A DNA stretch of 64,000 nucleotides from Phytomonospora endophytica (GTDB lineage: Bacteria; Actinomycetota; Actinomycetes; Mycobacteriales; Micromonosporaceae): assembly GCF_014202425.1 (NCBI RefSeq), contig NZ_JACHGT010000005.1:460544-524543 (forward strand), read 5' to 3'. The position numbers and the translations under genes are program-made. The notes under the pieces were generated by a model that did not search any database, was not told the DNA's origin, and worked only from the letters and a program-made list of their open reading frames with translations. Shown in pieces: positions 43,024 to 51,617 of this stretch (within the stretch, counting starts at the first letter, position 1; the number at the start of each line of letters is the position of its first letter).

Positions 43024-43067
43024 CCTGCGAGGTGTGCCTGCCCACATGCGAAGCTCGGGGACTTGTC

Positions 43068-45836
43068 ATGCCCAAGAAGAAATTGATCGAGGTCGCCCTC
43101 CCTTTAGACGTGATCAATCGTGAGTCCGCGCGCGAGAAATCGATCCGACACGGCCATCCGTCGACGCTCCATCTGTGGTGGTCGCGTAAACCGCTGGCTG
43201 CGGCGCGGGCGGTCCTGTTTGCGCAGCTGGTTGATGATCCGTCGTCGCGGCCCGGGGACTTCCCTACCGAGGAGCTGCAACGTAAGGAGCGCAAGCGCCT
43301 CCATGCGTTGATCGAACGGCTCGTCAAGTGGGAAAACATCCACGACGAAGATCTGTTCGCCGAGGTGCGTGCCGAGATTCACAGATCCACTGATGGTAAA
43401 CCGCCGCCGATCCTTGATCCATTTGCTGGTGGTGGGACCATTCCATTGGAGGCGCAGCGCTTGGGTTTAGAGACCTATGCTTCTGATCTCAACCCTGTAG
43501 CGGTGTTGATTAATAAGGCCCTCGTCGAGATTCCGTCGAAGTTTCGGGATAAGATCCCTGTATTTCCCGGGTTGGCCGAGTCTGAGTTTCGCGAATGGAA
43601 AGGTGCTCAGGGCCTTGCGGCTGACGTACGGTCTTACGGAGCTTGGATTCACGCTGAGGCCGAATCGCGAATTGGTCATCTGTATCCCAAGGCAATAGCG
43701 CCTGATGGATCCAAGGTGACGGTTATAGCATGGATATGGGCTCGAACGGTGACTTGCCCTAATCCTGGATGTGGTATTGCAATGCCGCTTGTTCGCTCCT
43801 GGTGGCTTGGAAAGAAAACCGGCAAGCAGGCGTATGTCGTTCCGTCGGTTGTTCCTGACGGCAGTCATAGTTCTGGAAAGCGAGTGAAATTTGAGATTGG
43901 CAGCGACCCGGCTTCTGCGCCGCGCCAGGTCAGTGATGGAACAATGTCGGCTCGCCAAGGAGGTGTTTGCCTTGCTTGTGACTCCGTTGCTAGCAAGAGC
44001 CATATCAAGAATGAAGGTATGGCCGGTCGAATGGGTACCGTGCTCATGGGGGTGGTGGCAAAGGGGGATCGGCGGCGAATCTATCTCTCGCCAACGTCGG
44101 TGCATGAGCTGGCGGCCGATGTGGACCACCGAGCGGACGTGCCCGATCAAGAGATCGCTTTCGATCCGCGCAATCTATGGGTGCCGCAGTATGGTATGAG
44201 GCGATTCATCGATCTCTTTACAAGGCGCCAGTTGGTTGCATTGGCAACTTTTGGGGACCTTGTCGGGGAGGCTCATGATCGAGTGCTTCGCGATGGAAAT
44301 AGTCCATCATACGCCGCTGCAGTTGCTACGTATCTCGGTCTGGCGGTTAGTCGCTTGTCTGATTACGGATCGACAATTTCGACCTGGATGCCAGATCCGA
44401 AGAATGAAGGAATTCGGAACACGTTTGCGCGTCAGGCATTGCCAATGACGTGGGGATTTGCTGAAGCTAATCCATTCAGTGATTCCTCAGGGAACTTTGG
44501 CTTTATGTTGCGTGGCATAGATCGCGTTCTGAGTGGTTGGAACGGGAGATCAGACGCTGTTGCCTTCCAGGGGAATGCAATAGATTACGTGGGAGGTCCT
44601 GCTCTGATCTCGACCGATCCGCCGTACTATGACAATATTGTATACTCTGACCTTTCCGACTACTTCTATGTCTGGCTTCGTCGATCGATCCGTGCGTATC
44701 ATGGTGATCTGCTTGGAGCTATGCTCGTTCCGAAGATTGACGAGTTGGTCGCTAATCCCTATCGGCACGGCGGAAGGCTGCGTGCGCGAGAGTTCTTTGA
44801 GGAAGGTTTTCGGGCTGTCTTTAGTAATGCTAGGAAGCATGCTCTTGATCAATTCCCGATTACCGTCTATTACGCGTTCAAGCAAGCCGAGGGTGACGCT
44901 GGAGGCGCGGCCTCGACCGGCTGGGAGACCTTACTCGAGGGTATGATTAGAAGTGGCTGGGAGATTACGTCGACGTGGCCGCTGCGAAGTGAGCGTGACG
45001 GTCGGATGTCCAGTGTTGGGGTCAATTCTCTAGCATCTTCTATCGTCCTTTCTCTCCGGCCACGGCTCGAGGGGGCGTTTATGACGGATCGGCGGGGATT
45101 CGTAGCCGCGTTGGAAGCTGAACTGCCCGATGCATTGCGTAGGTTGCAGCAAGGTCAGATCGCGCCCGTAGATCTACCGCAGGCAGCCATTGGGCCGGGT
45201 ATGGCTGTGTTTAGCCGCTACAGCAAGGTGCTCGAGAGTGATGGATCGAAAATGAGCGTCCGCGCCGCGCTGGCGAGGATCAACGAAATCCTCGATCAAG
45301 TGCTCGCTGAACAGGAAGGCGATTTTGATACCACCACCCGCTGGGCAATCTCCTGGTATCGGCAGCATGGCTACGGTATCGGTCACTTCGGTGCCGCGGA
45401 CAATCTTGCTCGGGCGCGAAACACCAGCGTGGACGCGATGGACCGGGACGGCATCTTGACCAGCCGGGCGGGCAATGTCCGGCTAATCAGTCCAGTGAGT
45501 CTCCCTGCGCAGTACGACATCCGCGCGGATCGCCACACTAGCAACTGGGAAGTCCTCCATCATCTCACCAAGACCCTCGAGCGCGACGGCATTGCCCCCG
45601 CAGGCGACTTCCTCCGGGAGGCAGTCAGTCTCCCCAATAGTGTGATCGACGCGGACCTCCTCAAGGAACTCGCCCACCTCCTCTTTCGGATCGCCGAAGC
45701 CCACAGCTGGACCAAAGACGCCCTCAGCTTCAACAACCTCGTCACCAGCTGGCCCGACATCCTCGACGCCGCGCAAGACGTCCGTTCTACGGCCCCAGCC
45801 CAGCCGACCCTCGACTTCGCCGAACAGGACGACTGA
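43068..45836 (+). CDS. DUF1156 domain adenine-specific DNA methylase-type protein
   Basis: The 922-residue protein starts with the DUF1156 block KKLIEVALPLDVINRESAREKSIRHGHPSTLHLWWSRKPLAAARAVLFAQL. The AdoMet motif is DPFAGGGTIPLEAQRLGLE near residues 116-134, and the catalytic DPPY is in LISTDPPYYDNIVYSDLSDYF near 515, with a long insert between them. It probably modifies host DNA, marking it as self for the helicase and ATPase. ATG 43068 is used because DUF1156 starts right after it. Sampled lines in 44.2-44.7 kb are only about 48-53% GC, far below the flanks, so the gene looks recently acquired. One base separates its stop from the next ATG. Confidence 0.85.
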   Translation: MPKKKLIEVALPLDVINRESAREKSIRHGHPSTLHLWWSRKPLAAARAVLFAQLVDDPSSRPGDFPTEELQRKERKRLHALIERLVKWENIHDEDLFAEVRAEIHRSTDGKPPPILDPFAGGGTIPLEAQRLGLETYASDLNPVAVLINKALVEIPSKFRDKIPVFPGLAESEFREWKGAQGLAADVRSYGAWIHAEAESRIGHLYPKAIAPDGSKVTVIAWIWARTVTCPNPGCGIAMPLVRSWWLGKKTGKQAYVVPSVVPDGSHSSGKRVKFEIGSDPASAPRQVSDGTMSARQGGVCLACDSVASKSHIKNEGMAGRMGTVLMGVVAKGDRRRIYLSPTSVHELAADVDHRADVPDQEIAFDPRNLWVPQYGMRRFIDLFTRRQLVALATFGDLVGEAHDRVLRDGNSPSYAAAVATYLGLAVSRLSDYGSTISTWMPDPKNEGIRNTFARQALPMTWGFAEANPFSDSSGNFGFMLRGIDRVLSGWNGRSDAVAFQGNAIDYVGGPALISTDPPYYDNIVYSDLSDYFYVWLRRSIRAYHGDLLGAMLVPKIDELVANPYRHGGRLRAREFFEEGFRAVFSNARKHALDQFPITVYYAFKQAEGDAGGAASTGWETLLEGMIRSGWEITSTWPLRSERDGRMSSVGVNSLASSIVLSLRPRLEGAFMTDRRGFVAALEAELPDALRRLQQGQIAPVDLPQAAIGPGMAVFSRYSKVLESDGSKMSVRAALARINEILDQVLAEQEGDFDTTTRWAISWYRQHGYGIGHFGAADNLARARNTSVDAMDRDGILTSRAGNVRLISPVSLPAQYDIRADRHTSNWEVLHHLTKTLERDGIAPAGDFLREAVSLPNSVIDADLLKELAHLLFRIAEAHSWTKDALSFNNLVTSWPDILDAAQDVRSTAPAQPTLDFAEQDD

Positions 45837-45837
45837 C

Positions 45838-48800
45838 ATGGCAGCGACCAACCGCGATCGCATCGGCCAGATGTTCGACCTCATGGCTCCCCAACTCGAC
45901 GCGTTCCTGTCGCGAGTCCTCAACCGACAGCTCGGCGCCGGCCGCACGTGGACGCACATCGTCACCACTGTCGACAGCAACAATGGTCGGGACGTCCACC
46001 ATGGTGACGTCTCGATCCAGCTCAAGGTGATCACTCAGAACTACACGCACCGCTTCCAAGGCGGCTGGCACCCGTTACGTTCCGAACTCTCCCGCACCCA
46101 CGAGGCCTACGCCGCCGAACTTCTGCAAACCCGCCATGCCTGGGCCCACGGCAAGGCGTTCACCGACGACGACGCCTACCGCGCCCTCGACACCGCCCAG
46201 CGGCTCGCCGCCGCCATCGGCGCGGTCGGTACCGGCGATGACATCGCGCAGATCAGGCTCAACCTCCGCCGTGTCACCGCGGACAAGGACGACAAGAAGG
46301 TCCTCAAGGCCGTCGTCGACAACCCTGAGGCCTCCGGCCTGAAGCCCTGGCGCGAAGTGCTTCCTCCTCACGACGACGTCGCCACCGGGAACTTCCACGC
46401 TTCAGAGTTCGCCGCCGACCTCTACAAGGTCGCCACAGGCGGCGAACTCGACGCCGACTATGCCGACCCGCTGGAGTTCTTCAACCGCACCTACCTGACC
46501 GAAGGCTTGCGCGACTTCATCGGCCGCGCGGTGCGCCGGCTCTCCGGTGACGACAACGCCTCCCCGGTCATCAACCTGCAGACGAACTTCGGCGGCGGGA
46601 AGACCCACTCGATGCTGTCCCTGTGGCACATCGCGGCTGGCCTTCCGGTCGGTGACTTCCCGCAGGAGACACAGGACTTGCTGACCGCCAGTGGCTACAC
46701 CGGCCGGAGGGTCAACCGCGTCGCCATCGTCGGAAACCATCTCAGTCCGACGGGCTCCACAAAGGACGACGGCACCCGCGTGAACACCATGTGGGGCGAA
46801 CTCGCATGGCAGCTCGGCGGAGCGGAGGCCTACGAGATCGTCGCGACCGCCGACCGGCACCGCACTCATCCCGGCGATGCGCTGCACGAGCTGCTCACCC
46901 TCTACTCGCCGGCCGTGATCCTGATCGACGAGTGGGTCGCCTATGCGCGTTCACTCGTCGGACGCGACGACCTCGCCGGCGGGACTTTCGAGGACCAGTT
47001 CACGTTTGCGCAGTCCCTCACCGAGGCGGCCAAAGGCACATCCGGCGTCCTGCTGGCCATCTCCATCCCCGCTTCCGAGCGGGGCGTCGACGCCAAGCCC
47101 GTCGCGGGGACCGCCGAGGAAGTCGGTGGGACGAATGGGCTTGAGGCGCTAGAGCGGCTGCAGAACGTAGTGCGCCGTCTCGCCGACCAGTGGCGACCGG
47201 CGTCCTCGGACGAGGCCTACCACATCGTGAAGCAACGCCTGTTCAAGCAGGCCGACGCCCCTGCCCTCGCGGCCATCAGCGCGACCGCACGCGCCTACGT
47301 CGACATGTACAAGAAGTATTCCGACGACTTCCCACGCGAGGCTCGCGGTTCCGCCTACGAGAACCGCATCAAGCGCACGTATCCGATCCACCCCGAGCTG
47401 TTCGACACGCTCTACGAGGAGTGGTCCTCACTCGACCGCTTCCAGCGGACTCGCGGTGTCCTGCAGCTGATGAGCACGGTGATCCACGCCCTGTGGGTCG
47501 GTGAGGACGCCGCGCCGCTGATCATGCCCGGGTCCATTCCGCTCGCGACATCGAACGTGAACTCCACCCTGACCCAGTACCTGCAGGACTCGTGGAAGAC
47601 GATCATCGACGCCGATGTGGACGGCGCGAACTCCGAACCGTCGCGGATCGACGCGGAGAAGCCCCTGTACGGGCAGCGGGCGTTGACCAAGCGGCTCGCT
47701 CGCGCGGTCTTCTTCGGTGCGGCGCCGACGATCGCGCCCGGTTCCGTCCACAAGGGGGTGACCGCCAAGCGCGTCTTTCTGGGTACGGCAGTCCCCGGTG
47801 ACGTGCCGGGGAACTTCCACTCCGCCCTCACCCGGCTCGGTGACCGGGCGACGTACTTCTACTCGGGTTCCGGGAAGTACTGGTACGACCTCCAGCCCAA
47901 CATCACCCGTGCCGCGAAGGACCAGGCCGAACGTCTGCACAAGGAGGACGTGTGGGCCGAGATCGTGCGTCGCCTGCAGAGCCAGGCCCGTGCGCGCGCC
48001 GATTTCGCGGGCGTGCACGTGTGTCCCGGGACCAGCGCCGAGGTCCCCGACATCGACGAGGTGCGTCTGGTCATCCTGCATCCGAAAGTCGCGCACCGGC
48101 GCGGTAAGGAGACAGAGGCCAAGGACTTCGCCAAAGCGGCGACGGAGCAGCGCGGAAACGCCAACCGGACCCACCGCAACATGCTCGTCTACCTCGCGGC
48201 CGACGAAGCCCGTTTGGAAGAACTCGAGTCGGCGACACGTGACTATCTCGGCTGGAGCCACGTCATCGCCAACGAAACCGATCTCGACCTCACCCAGAAC
48301 CAGAAAAAGCAGGCGGAGCAACGGCGCGGCGTTGCCGACCAGACTGTGGCCACGCGCCTGCTCCAGACCTTCATCTGGGCGCTCATCCCCGCGCAACCCG
48401 ATCCGGGGGCGCCCTTCGTCATCCGGGAGACCAAGGTCGAGGGGCAGTCCGACGTGCTCGCCGATCGTGTCTCGCGACGGCTGGCCAACGACGGTGACCT
48501 TTCCACGCGCCAAGCTGCCGCCACGATTCGGCTGGCCGTCGACAAGGTCCCGCAGATCTGGAAGGACGGTCACGTCTCCCTGGGGGCGCTCTGGGGGCTG
48601 TACAGCCAGTACCCGTACATGCCGCGTCTCCGCGATCGTCGTGTGCTCAATGCGGGCGTGACCGACATGCCGTTGGTGTGGCAGATCGATGCCTTCGCCC
48701 TCGCCGAGGGGCATGAGCCGGCGGGCGGCCACTACGTCGGACTCTGGATCCCGGGGGACGAGCGGGAAGCTCCGCCGAGAACCGACTCGCTTCTCCTCGT

Positions 48801-49176
48801 CCGCCCCGACGTCGCCGCCGCGCAACGTATCGCCGACGTGCCCGCTGTCAAGGATGTCCCCGATGTATCTGTCGAGGAGCGCGGGCACAAGAGACCGGAC
48901 GAACCGGCCCCCGGCCGGCCAGATCTCCCTACGCGGATGCGCAAGACCCGCTTCTTCGGCGTCAAGACCCTCAACACCGACAAGATTGCGATGGACTTCA
49001 AGAACATCGCTGACGAGGTCCTCACCCACCTGCGTGCGGATCCCGGTACCGAGCTCACCGTGCGGATCGAGATCGAGGCGATCGACCCGCACGGCTTTGG
49101 CGAAGGCAAGGTCCGGACGGTCTCCGAGAACGCTCACACGCTCAAGTTCGACCAGTCGGGCTTCGAAGAGAACTGA
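45838..49176 (+). CDS. DUF499 P-loop ATPase with N-terminal Swt1-like HEPN domain
   Basis: The 1112-residue protein begins with a Swt1-type HEPN domain (about 1-130). It keeps an R-x4-H RNase motif, Arg99 to His104 in LLQTRHAWAHGKAF. The DUF499 ATPase follows: Walker A NLQTNFGGGKTHSMLSLWHI near 247-266, and Walker B PAVILIDEWVAYARSL near 357-372. The C-terminal part contains TRMRKTRFFGVKTLNTDKIAMDF and a small beta-rich end. DUF499 ATPases with DUF1156 methylases and helicases are a recurring defence association (Hma type). The HEPN RNase could be the effector released when invading DNA is sensed (inference). Confidence 0.85.
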   Translation: MAATNRDRIGQMFDLMAPQLDAFLSRVLNRQLGAGRTWTHIVTTVDSNNGRDVHHGDVSIQLKVITQNYTHRFQGGWHPLRSELSRTHEAYAAELLQTRHAWAHGKAFTDDDAYRALDTAQRLAAAIGAVGTGDDIAQIRLNLRRVTADKDDKKVLKAVVDNPEASGLKPWREVLPPHDDVATGNFHASEFAADLYKVATGGELDADYADPLEFFNRTYLTEGLRDFIGRAVRRLSGDDNASPVINLQTNFGGGKTHSMLSLWHIAAGLPVGDFPQETQDLLTASGYTGRRVNRVAIVGNHLSPTGSTKDDGTRVNTMWGELAWQLGGAEAYEIVATADRHRTHPGDALHELLTLYSPAVILIDEWVAYARSLVGRDDLAGGTFEDQFTFAQSLTEAAKGTSGVLLAISIPASERGVDAKPVAGTAEEVGGTNGLEALERLQNVVRRLADQWRPASSDEAYHIVKQRLFKQADAPALAAISATARAYVDMYKKYSDDFPREARGSAYENRIKRTYPIHPELFDTLYEEWSSLDRFQRTRGVLQLMSTVIHALWVGEDAAPLIMPGSIPLATSNVNSTLTQYLQDSWKTIIDADVDGANSEPSRIDAEKPLYGQRALTKRLARAVFFGAAPTIAPGSVHKGVTAKRVFLGTAVPGDVPGNFHSALTRLGDRATYFYSGSGKYWYDLQPNITRAAKDQAERLHKEDVWAEIVRRLQSQARARADFAGVHVCPGTSAEVPDIDEVRLVILHPKVAHRRGKETEAKDFAKAATEQRGNANRTHRNMLVYLAADEARLEELESATRDYLGWSHVIANETDLDLTQNQKKQAEQRRGVADQTVATRLLQTFIWALIPAQPDPGAPFVIRETKVEGQSDVLADRVSRRLANDGDLSTRQAAATIRLAVDKVPQIWKDGHVSLGALWGLYSQYPYMPRLRDRRVLNAGVTDMPLVWQIDAFALAEGHEPAGGHYVGLWIPGDEREAPPRTDSLLLVRPDVAAAQRIADVPAVKDVPDVSVEERGHKRPDEPAPGRPDLPTRMRKTRFFGVKTLNTDKIAMDFKNIADEVLTHLRADPGTELTVRIEIEAIDPHGFGEGKVRTVSENAHTLKFDQSGFEEN

Positions 49177-49246
49177 GTGCTTTGGAGCGGCACCGGGAAC
49201 ACGTCGACGCAGACGACGATCAAGGCCTACGGGCTGAAGTGACCCG

Positions 49247-49894
49247 TCAGTCCCGCGACGCCCGCCCGTAGTCCGCCAGACCCCCTGCCAGGTCCCCGAA
49301 GGCCTCCTCGACGACCCGCAGGTGCCCGGGCAGGAGTTTCTCCAGTGGTGCGCCCGTCGCCGTCGTCCGCACTCCTTGCCGTACCAGCGCGCGGTAGGTC
49401 GCCATCAGTACCGCCGCCGCCAGTCGTGGCCGGGGGTCCTCGGGTCCCGTGCCGGTCTCCTCGGCGAGGACACCGGCGAAAGCGGTTTCGGTCTCGGCGG
49501 CCAGTTCGAGGTCCCGTCGTCGCAGCGGAGGGCTGTCCCAGACCATCGCCCAGAAGTGGTGGAAGTTCGCGCCGAAGCCGCCGAGGGGATGCCGTCGCCG
49601 GATCAGGTCGAGCATCAGATCCCTTACGGCGTCGGCGAAGGAGTTTCCGGCGGGGCGCTCGCGGACGGCTGTGGCGAGCCGCTCGTCGAGGTCCGGGGTG
49701 CGGTCGAAGACCAGGTCTTCTTTGAGCGGGAAGTAGTTGATGACGGTCATCCGGGACACTCCGGCGGCCTCGGCGACCTCGGACACCGAGACCTGGTCGA
49801 AGCCCCTGATCGCGAACAGGGCGGTGGCGTGGTCGCTGATCCGCTGCCGGGTCTCGCGCTTCTTGCGCTCCCGCAGTCCCTCCGGTTCGGGCAT
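49247..49894 (-). CDS. TetR family transcriptional regulator
   Basis: The 215-residue protein has the TetR HTH (RERKKRETRQRISDHATALFAIRGFDQVSVSEVAEAAGVSRMTVINYFPLKEDLVF) and a helical ligand domain. It is divergent from a FAD-dependent aromatic monooxygenase. A TGTAC/GTACA inverted repeat lies between them at 49903-49932, so it probably represses that gene until an aromatic ligand binds. Confidence 0.88.
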   Translation of the reverse strand: MPEPEGLRERKKRETRQRISDHATALFAIRGFDQVSVSEVAEAAGVSRMTVINYFPLKEDLVFDRTPDLDERLATAVRERPAGNSFADAVRDLMLDLIRRRHPLGGFGANFHHFWAMVWDSPPLRRRDLELAAETETAFAGVLAEETGTGPEDPRPRLAAAVLMATYRALVRQGVRTTATGAPLEKLLPGHLRVVEEAFGDLAGGLADYGRASRD

Positions 49895-49902
49895 GAAGAC
49901 AC

Positions 49903-49932
49903 TGTACGCGATCTAAAATTTGGCAGAGTACA
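49903..49932. promoter_or_regulatory. Candidate TetR operator
   Basis: TGTAC (49903-49907) and GTACA (49928-49932) form a 30-bp inverted arrangement across an AT-rich segment in the 60-base divergent promoter region. The arms are short, so the site is tentative. Confidence 0.4.
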
Positions 49933-49954
49933 AAAATCGGGGCATGATGGCGGC

Positions 49955-51493
49955 ATGACCGAACACGACAACACCGATCCCCAGGTCGTCATCGTCGGCG
50001 CCGGGCCCGTCGGCCTCGTCCTCGCCGGAGAACTCGCGCTCGCCGGCGTCCGCGCCCTCGTCCTGGAGCGCCTCACCGAGATCGACGAGACCATCAAGGC
50101 CGGAGCGATCGGGCCGATCGCCGCCACGAGCCTGGTCCGGCGCGGACTGGGCGGCGCGCTCGCCGAGATCCGCGCGGCGGTGCTCGCCAAAATGTCGTCC
50201 CACGGCGGTCCCGCGAAGATGCCGACCACCACCCACTTCGCGGGCCTGTGGAAACTCGACGCGGCGCTCGGTGGGCCGCCGCCCGTCGACGGCGTCGCCC
50301 CGATGGAGGCCGCGATCGTCCCGCAGGCGGTCCTGGAGAAGCTCCTCGACGAGCACGTCCGCGGACTCGGCGTCGAGATCCGCCGCGGTGTCGAGGTCCA
50401 GGGCTTCGACGCCGACGACTCGGGCGTGACCGTCCGTCTCGGCGGCTCGACCGTGCGGGCCGGGTACCTCGTCGGCTGCGACGGTGGCCGCAGCGGCGTC
50501 CGCAAGGCCGCCGGATTCGACTTCCCCGGCACCGATCCGGTGATCACCGGGCACCAGGCGATGGTCACCCTCGACGATCCGGGCAAGCTCCAAGGCGGCT
50601 GGAACCGCACCCCCACCGGCCTTTACGTGCACGGGCCCTTCCCGGGCAGGATCCTGACCGTCGAGTTCGACGGCCCGCCCGCCGACCGCGACGCCGAGGT
50701 CACCCGCGAAGAGCTCCAGGCGAGCCTGCGCCGGGTCTCGGGCACCGACGTGACGATCACCGGCGTGAAGTCGGCGACCCGGTTCACCGACAACGCCCGC
50801 CAGGTCACCGCGTACCGCCGGGGCCGCGTCCTGCTCGCCGGCGACGCCGCCCACGTCCACTCGCCTTTCGGCGGGCAGGGACTCAACCTCGGCATCGGCG
50901 ACGCGATGAACCTGGGCTGGAAACTCGCCGCCGTCGTCAACGGCACCACCGGCGACGAACTGCTCGACACCTACGGCGCCGAACGCCACCCCGTCGCCGC
51001 CGCCGTTCTGGCCAACACCCGCGCGCAGGTCGCGCTCATGAGACCCGACCCGCACACCGGGGCACTGCGCGACCTCTTCGCCGAGCTCATGGACCAGCCG
51101 CAGGTCAACACCCGGCTGCTGGAGATGATGGCCGGGCTCGACATCCGCTACCGCGACGGGCACCCCCTCGCCGGACGTCACTGTCCGAACCTCGAACTCG
51201 CCGACGGCCCGACCCTCGACGAGCTGTTCGGTACCTGCCGCGCCCTGCTCCTCGACTTCACCGGCCTCACCGAGGACCCGGGCGTGCCCGGCGTCCACTA
51301 CGCCGCCGTGGAGGCCAGGGCCGCCAAGGCGCTGGACGTCGCGGCGATGCTCGTGCGTCCGGACGGGTACGTGGCCTGGGCCGCGCCTTGGGGAGCGGCG
51401 GGGCCGGAGGGGCTCAGCGAGGCGCTGGGGGAGTGGTTCGGGGGTGGTGGGGGCGGCCGCCGCCAGGGGGTGGACAGCGCAGGGTCGCCATGA
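49955..51493 (+). CDS. FAD-dependent aromatic monooxygenase (PheA/TfdB type)
   Basis: The 512-residue flavoprotein has the Rossmann motif VVIVGAGPVGLVLAGELALAGV, the YLVGCDGGRSGVRKAAG (DG) motif, and the GD motif GRVLLAGDAAHVHSPFGGQGLNLGIGDAMNLGWKLA. The thioredoxin-like C-terminal part of the family follows from about 390. It would hydroxylate an aromatic or polyketide-type substrate with NAD(P)H and O2; relatives include drug-inactivating enzymes. It is probably induced through the divergent TetR regulator. The C-terminal Gly-rich tail is unusual. Confidence 0.85.
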   Translation: MTEHDNTDPQVVIVGAGPVGLVLAGELALAGVRALVLERLTEIDETIKAGAIGPIAATSLVRRGLGGALAEIRAAVLAKMSSHGGPAKMPTTTHFAGLWKLDAALGGPPPVDGVAPMEAAIVPQAVLEKLLDEHVRGLGVEIRRGVEVQGFDADDSGVTVRLGGSTVRAGYLVGCDGGRSGVRKAAGFDFPGTDPVITGHQAMVTLDDPGKLQGGWNRTPTGLYVHGPFPGRILTVEFDGPPADRDAEVTREELQASLRRVSGTDVTITGVKSATRFTDNARQVTAYRRGRVLLAGDAAHVHSPFGGQGLNLGIGDAMNLGWKLAAVVNGTTGDELLDTYGAERHPVAAAVLANTRAQVALMRPDPHTGALRDLFAELMDQPQVNTRLLEMMAGLDIRYRDGHPLAGRHCPNLELADGPTLDELFGTCRALLLDFTGLTEDPGVPGVHYAAVEARAAKALDVAAMLVRPDGYVAWAAPWGAAGPEGLSEALGEWFGGGGGGRRQGVDSAGSP

Positions 51494-51617
51494 GCCGAAC
51501 CCGAAGCGGCATGCCGACGACCGCAGTGCCCCGCTCGGCCGGCGAGAGCCGTCGACGGTGGATCCCTTCCCTGTGCTTCTCGGCAGGGGCACGCGTGCGG
51601 GCAGGGAGGCTCGCCGG

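Noticed and set aside
39543..49176. DISARM or BREX system
   Set aside because: A helicase and a methylase are present, but drmA/drmB/drmC and pglX/pglZ/brxL-type genes are absent. The trio fits an Hma-type locus better.
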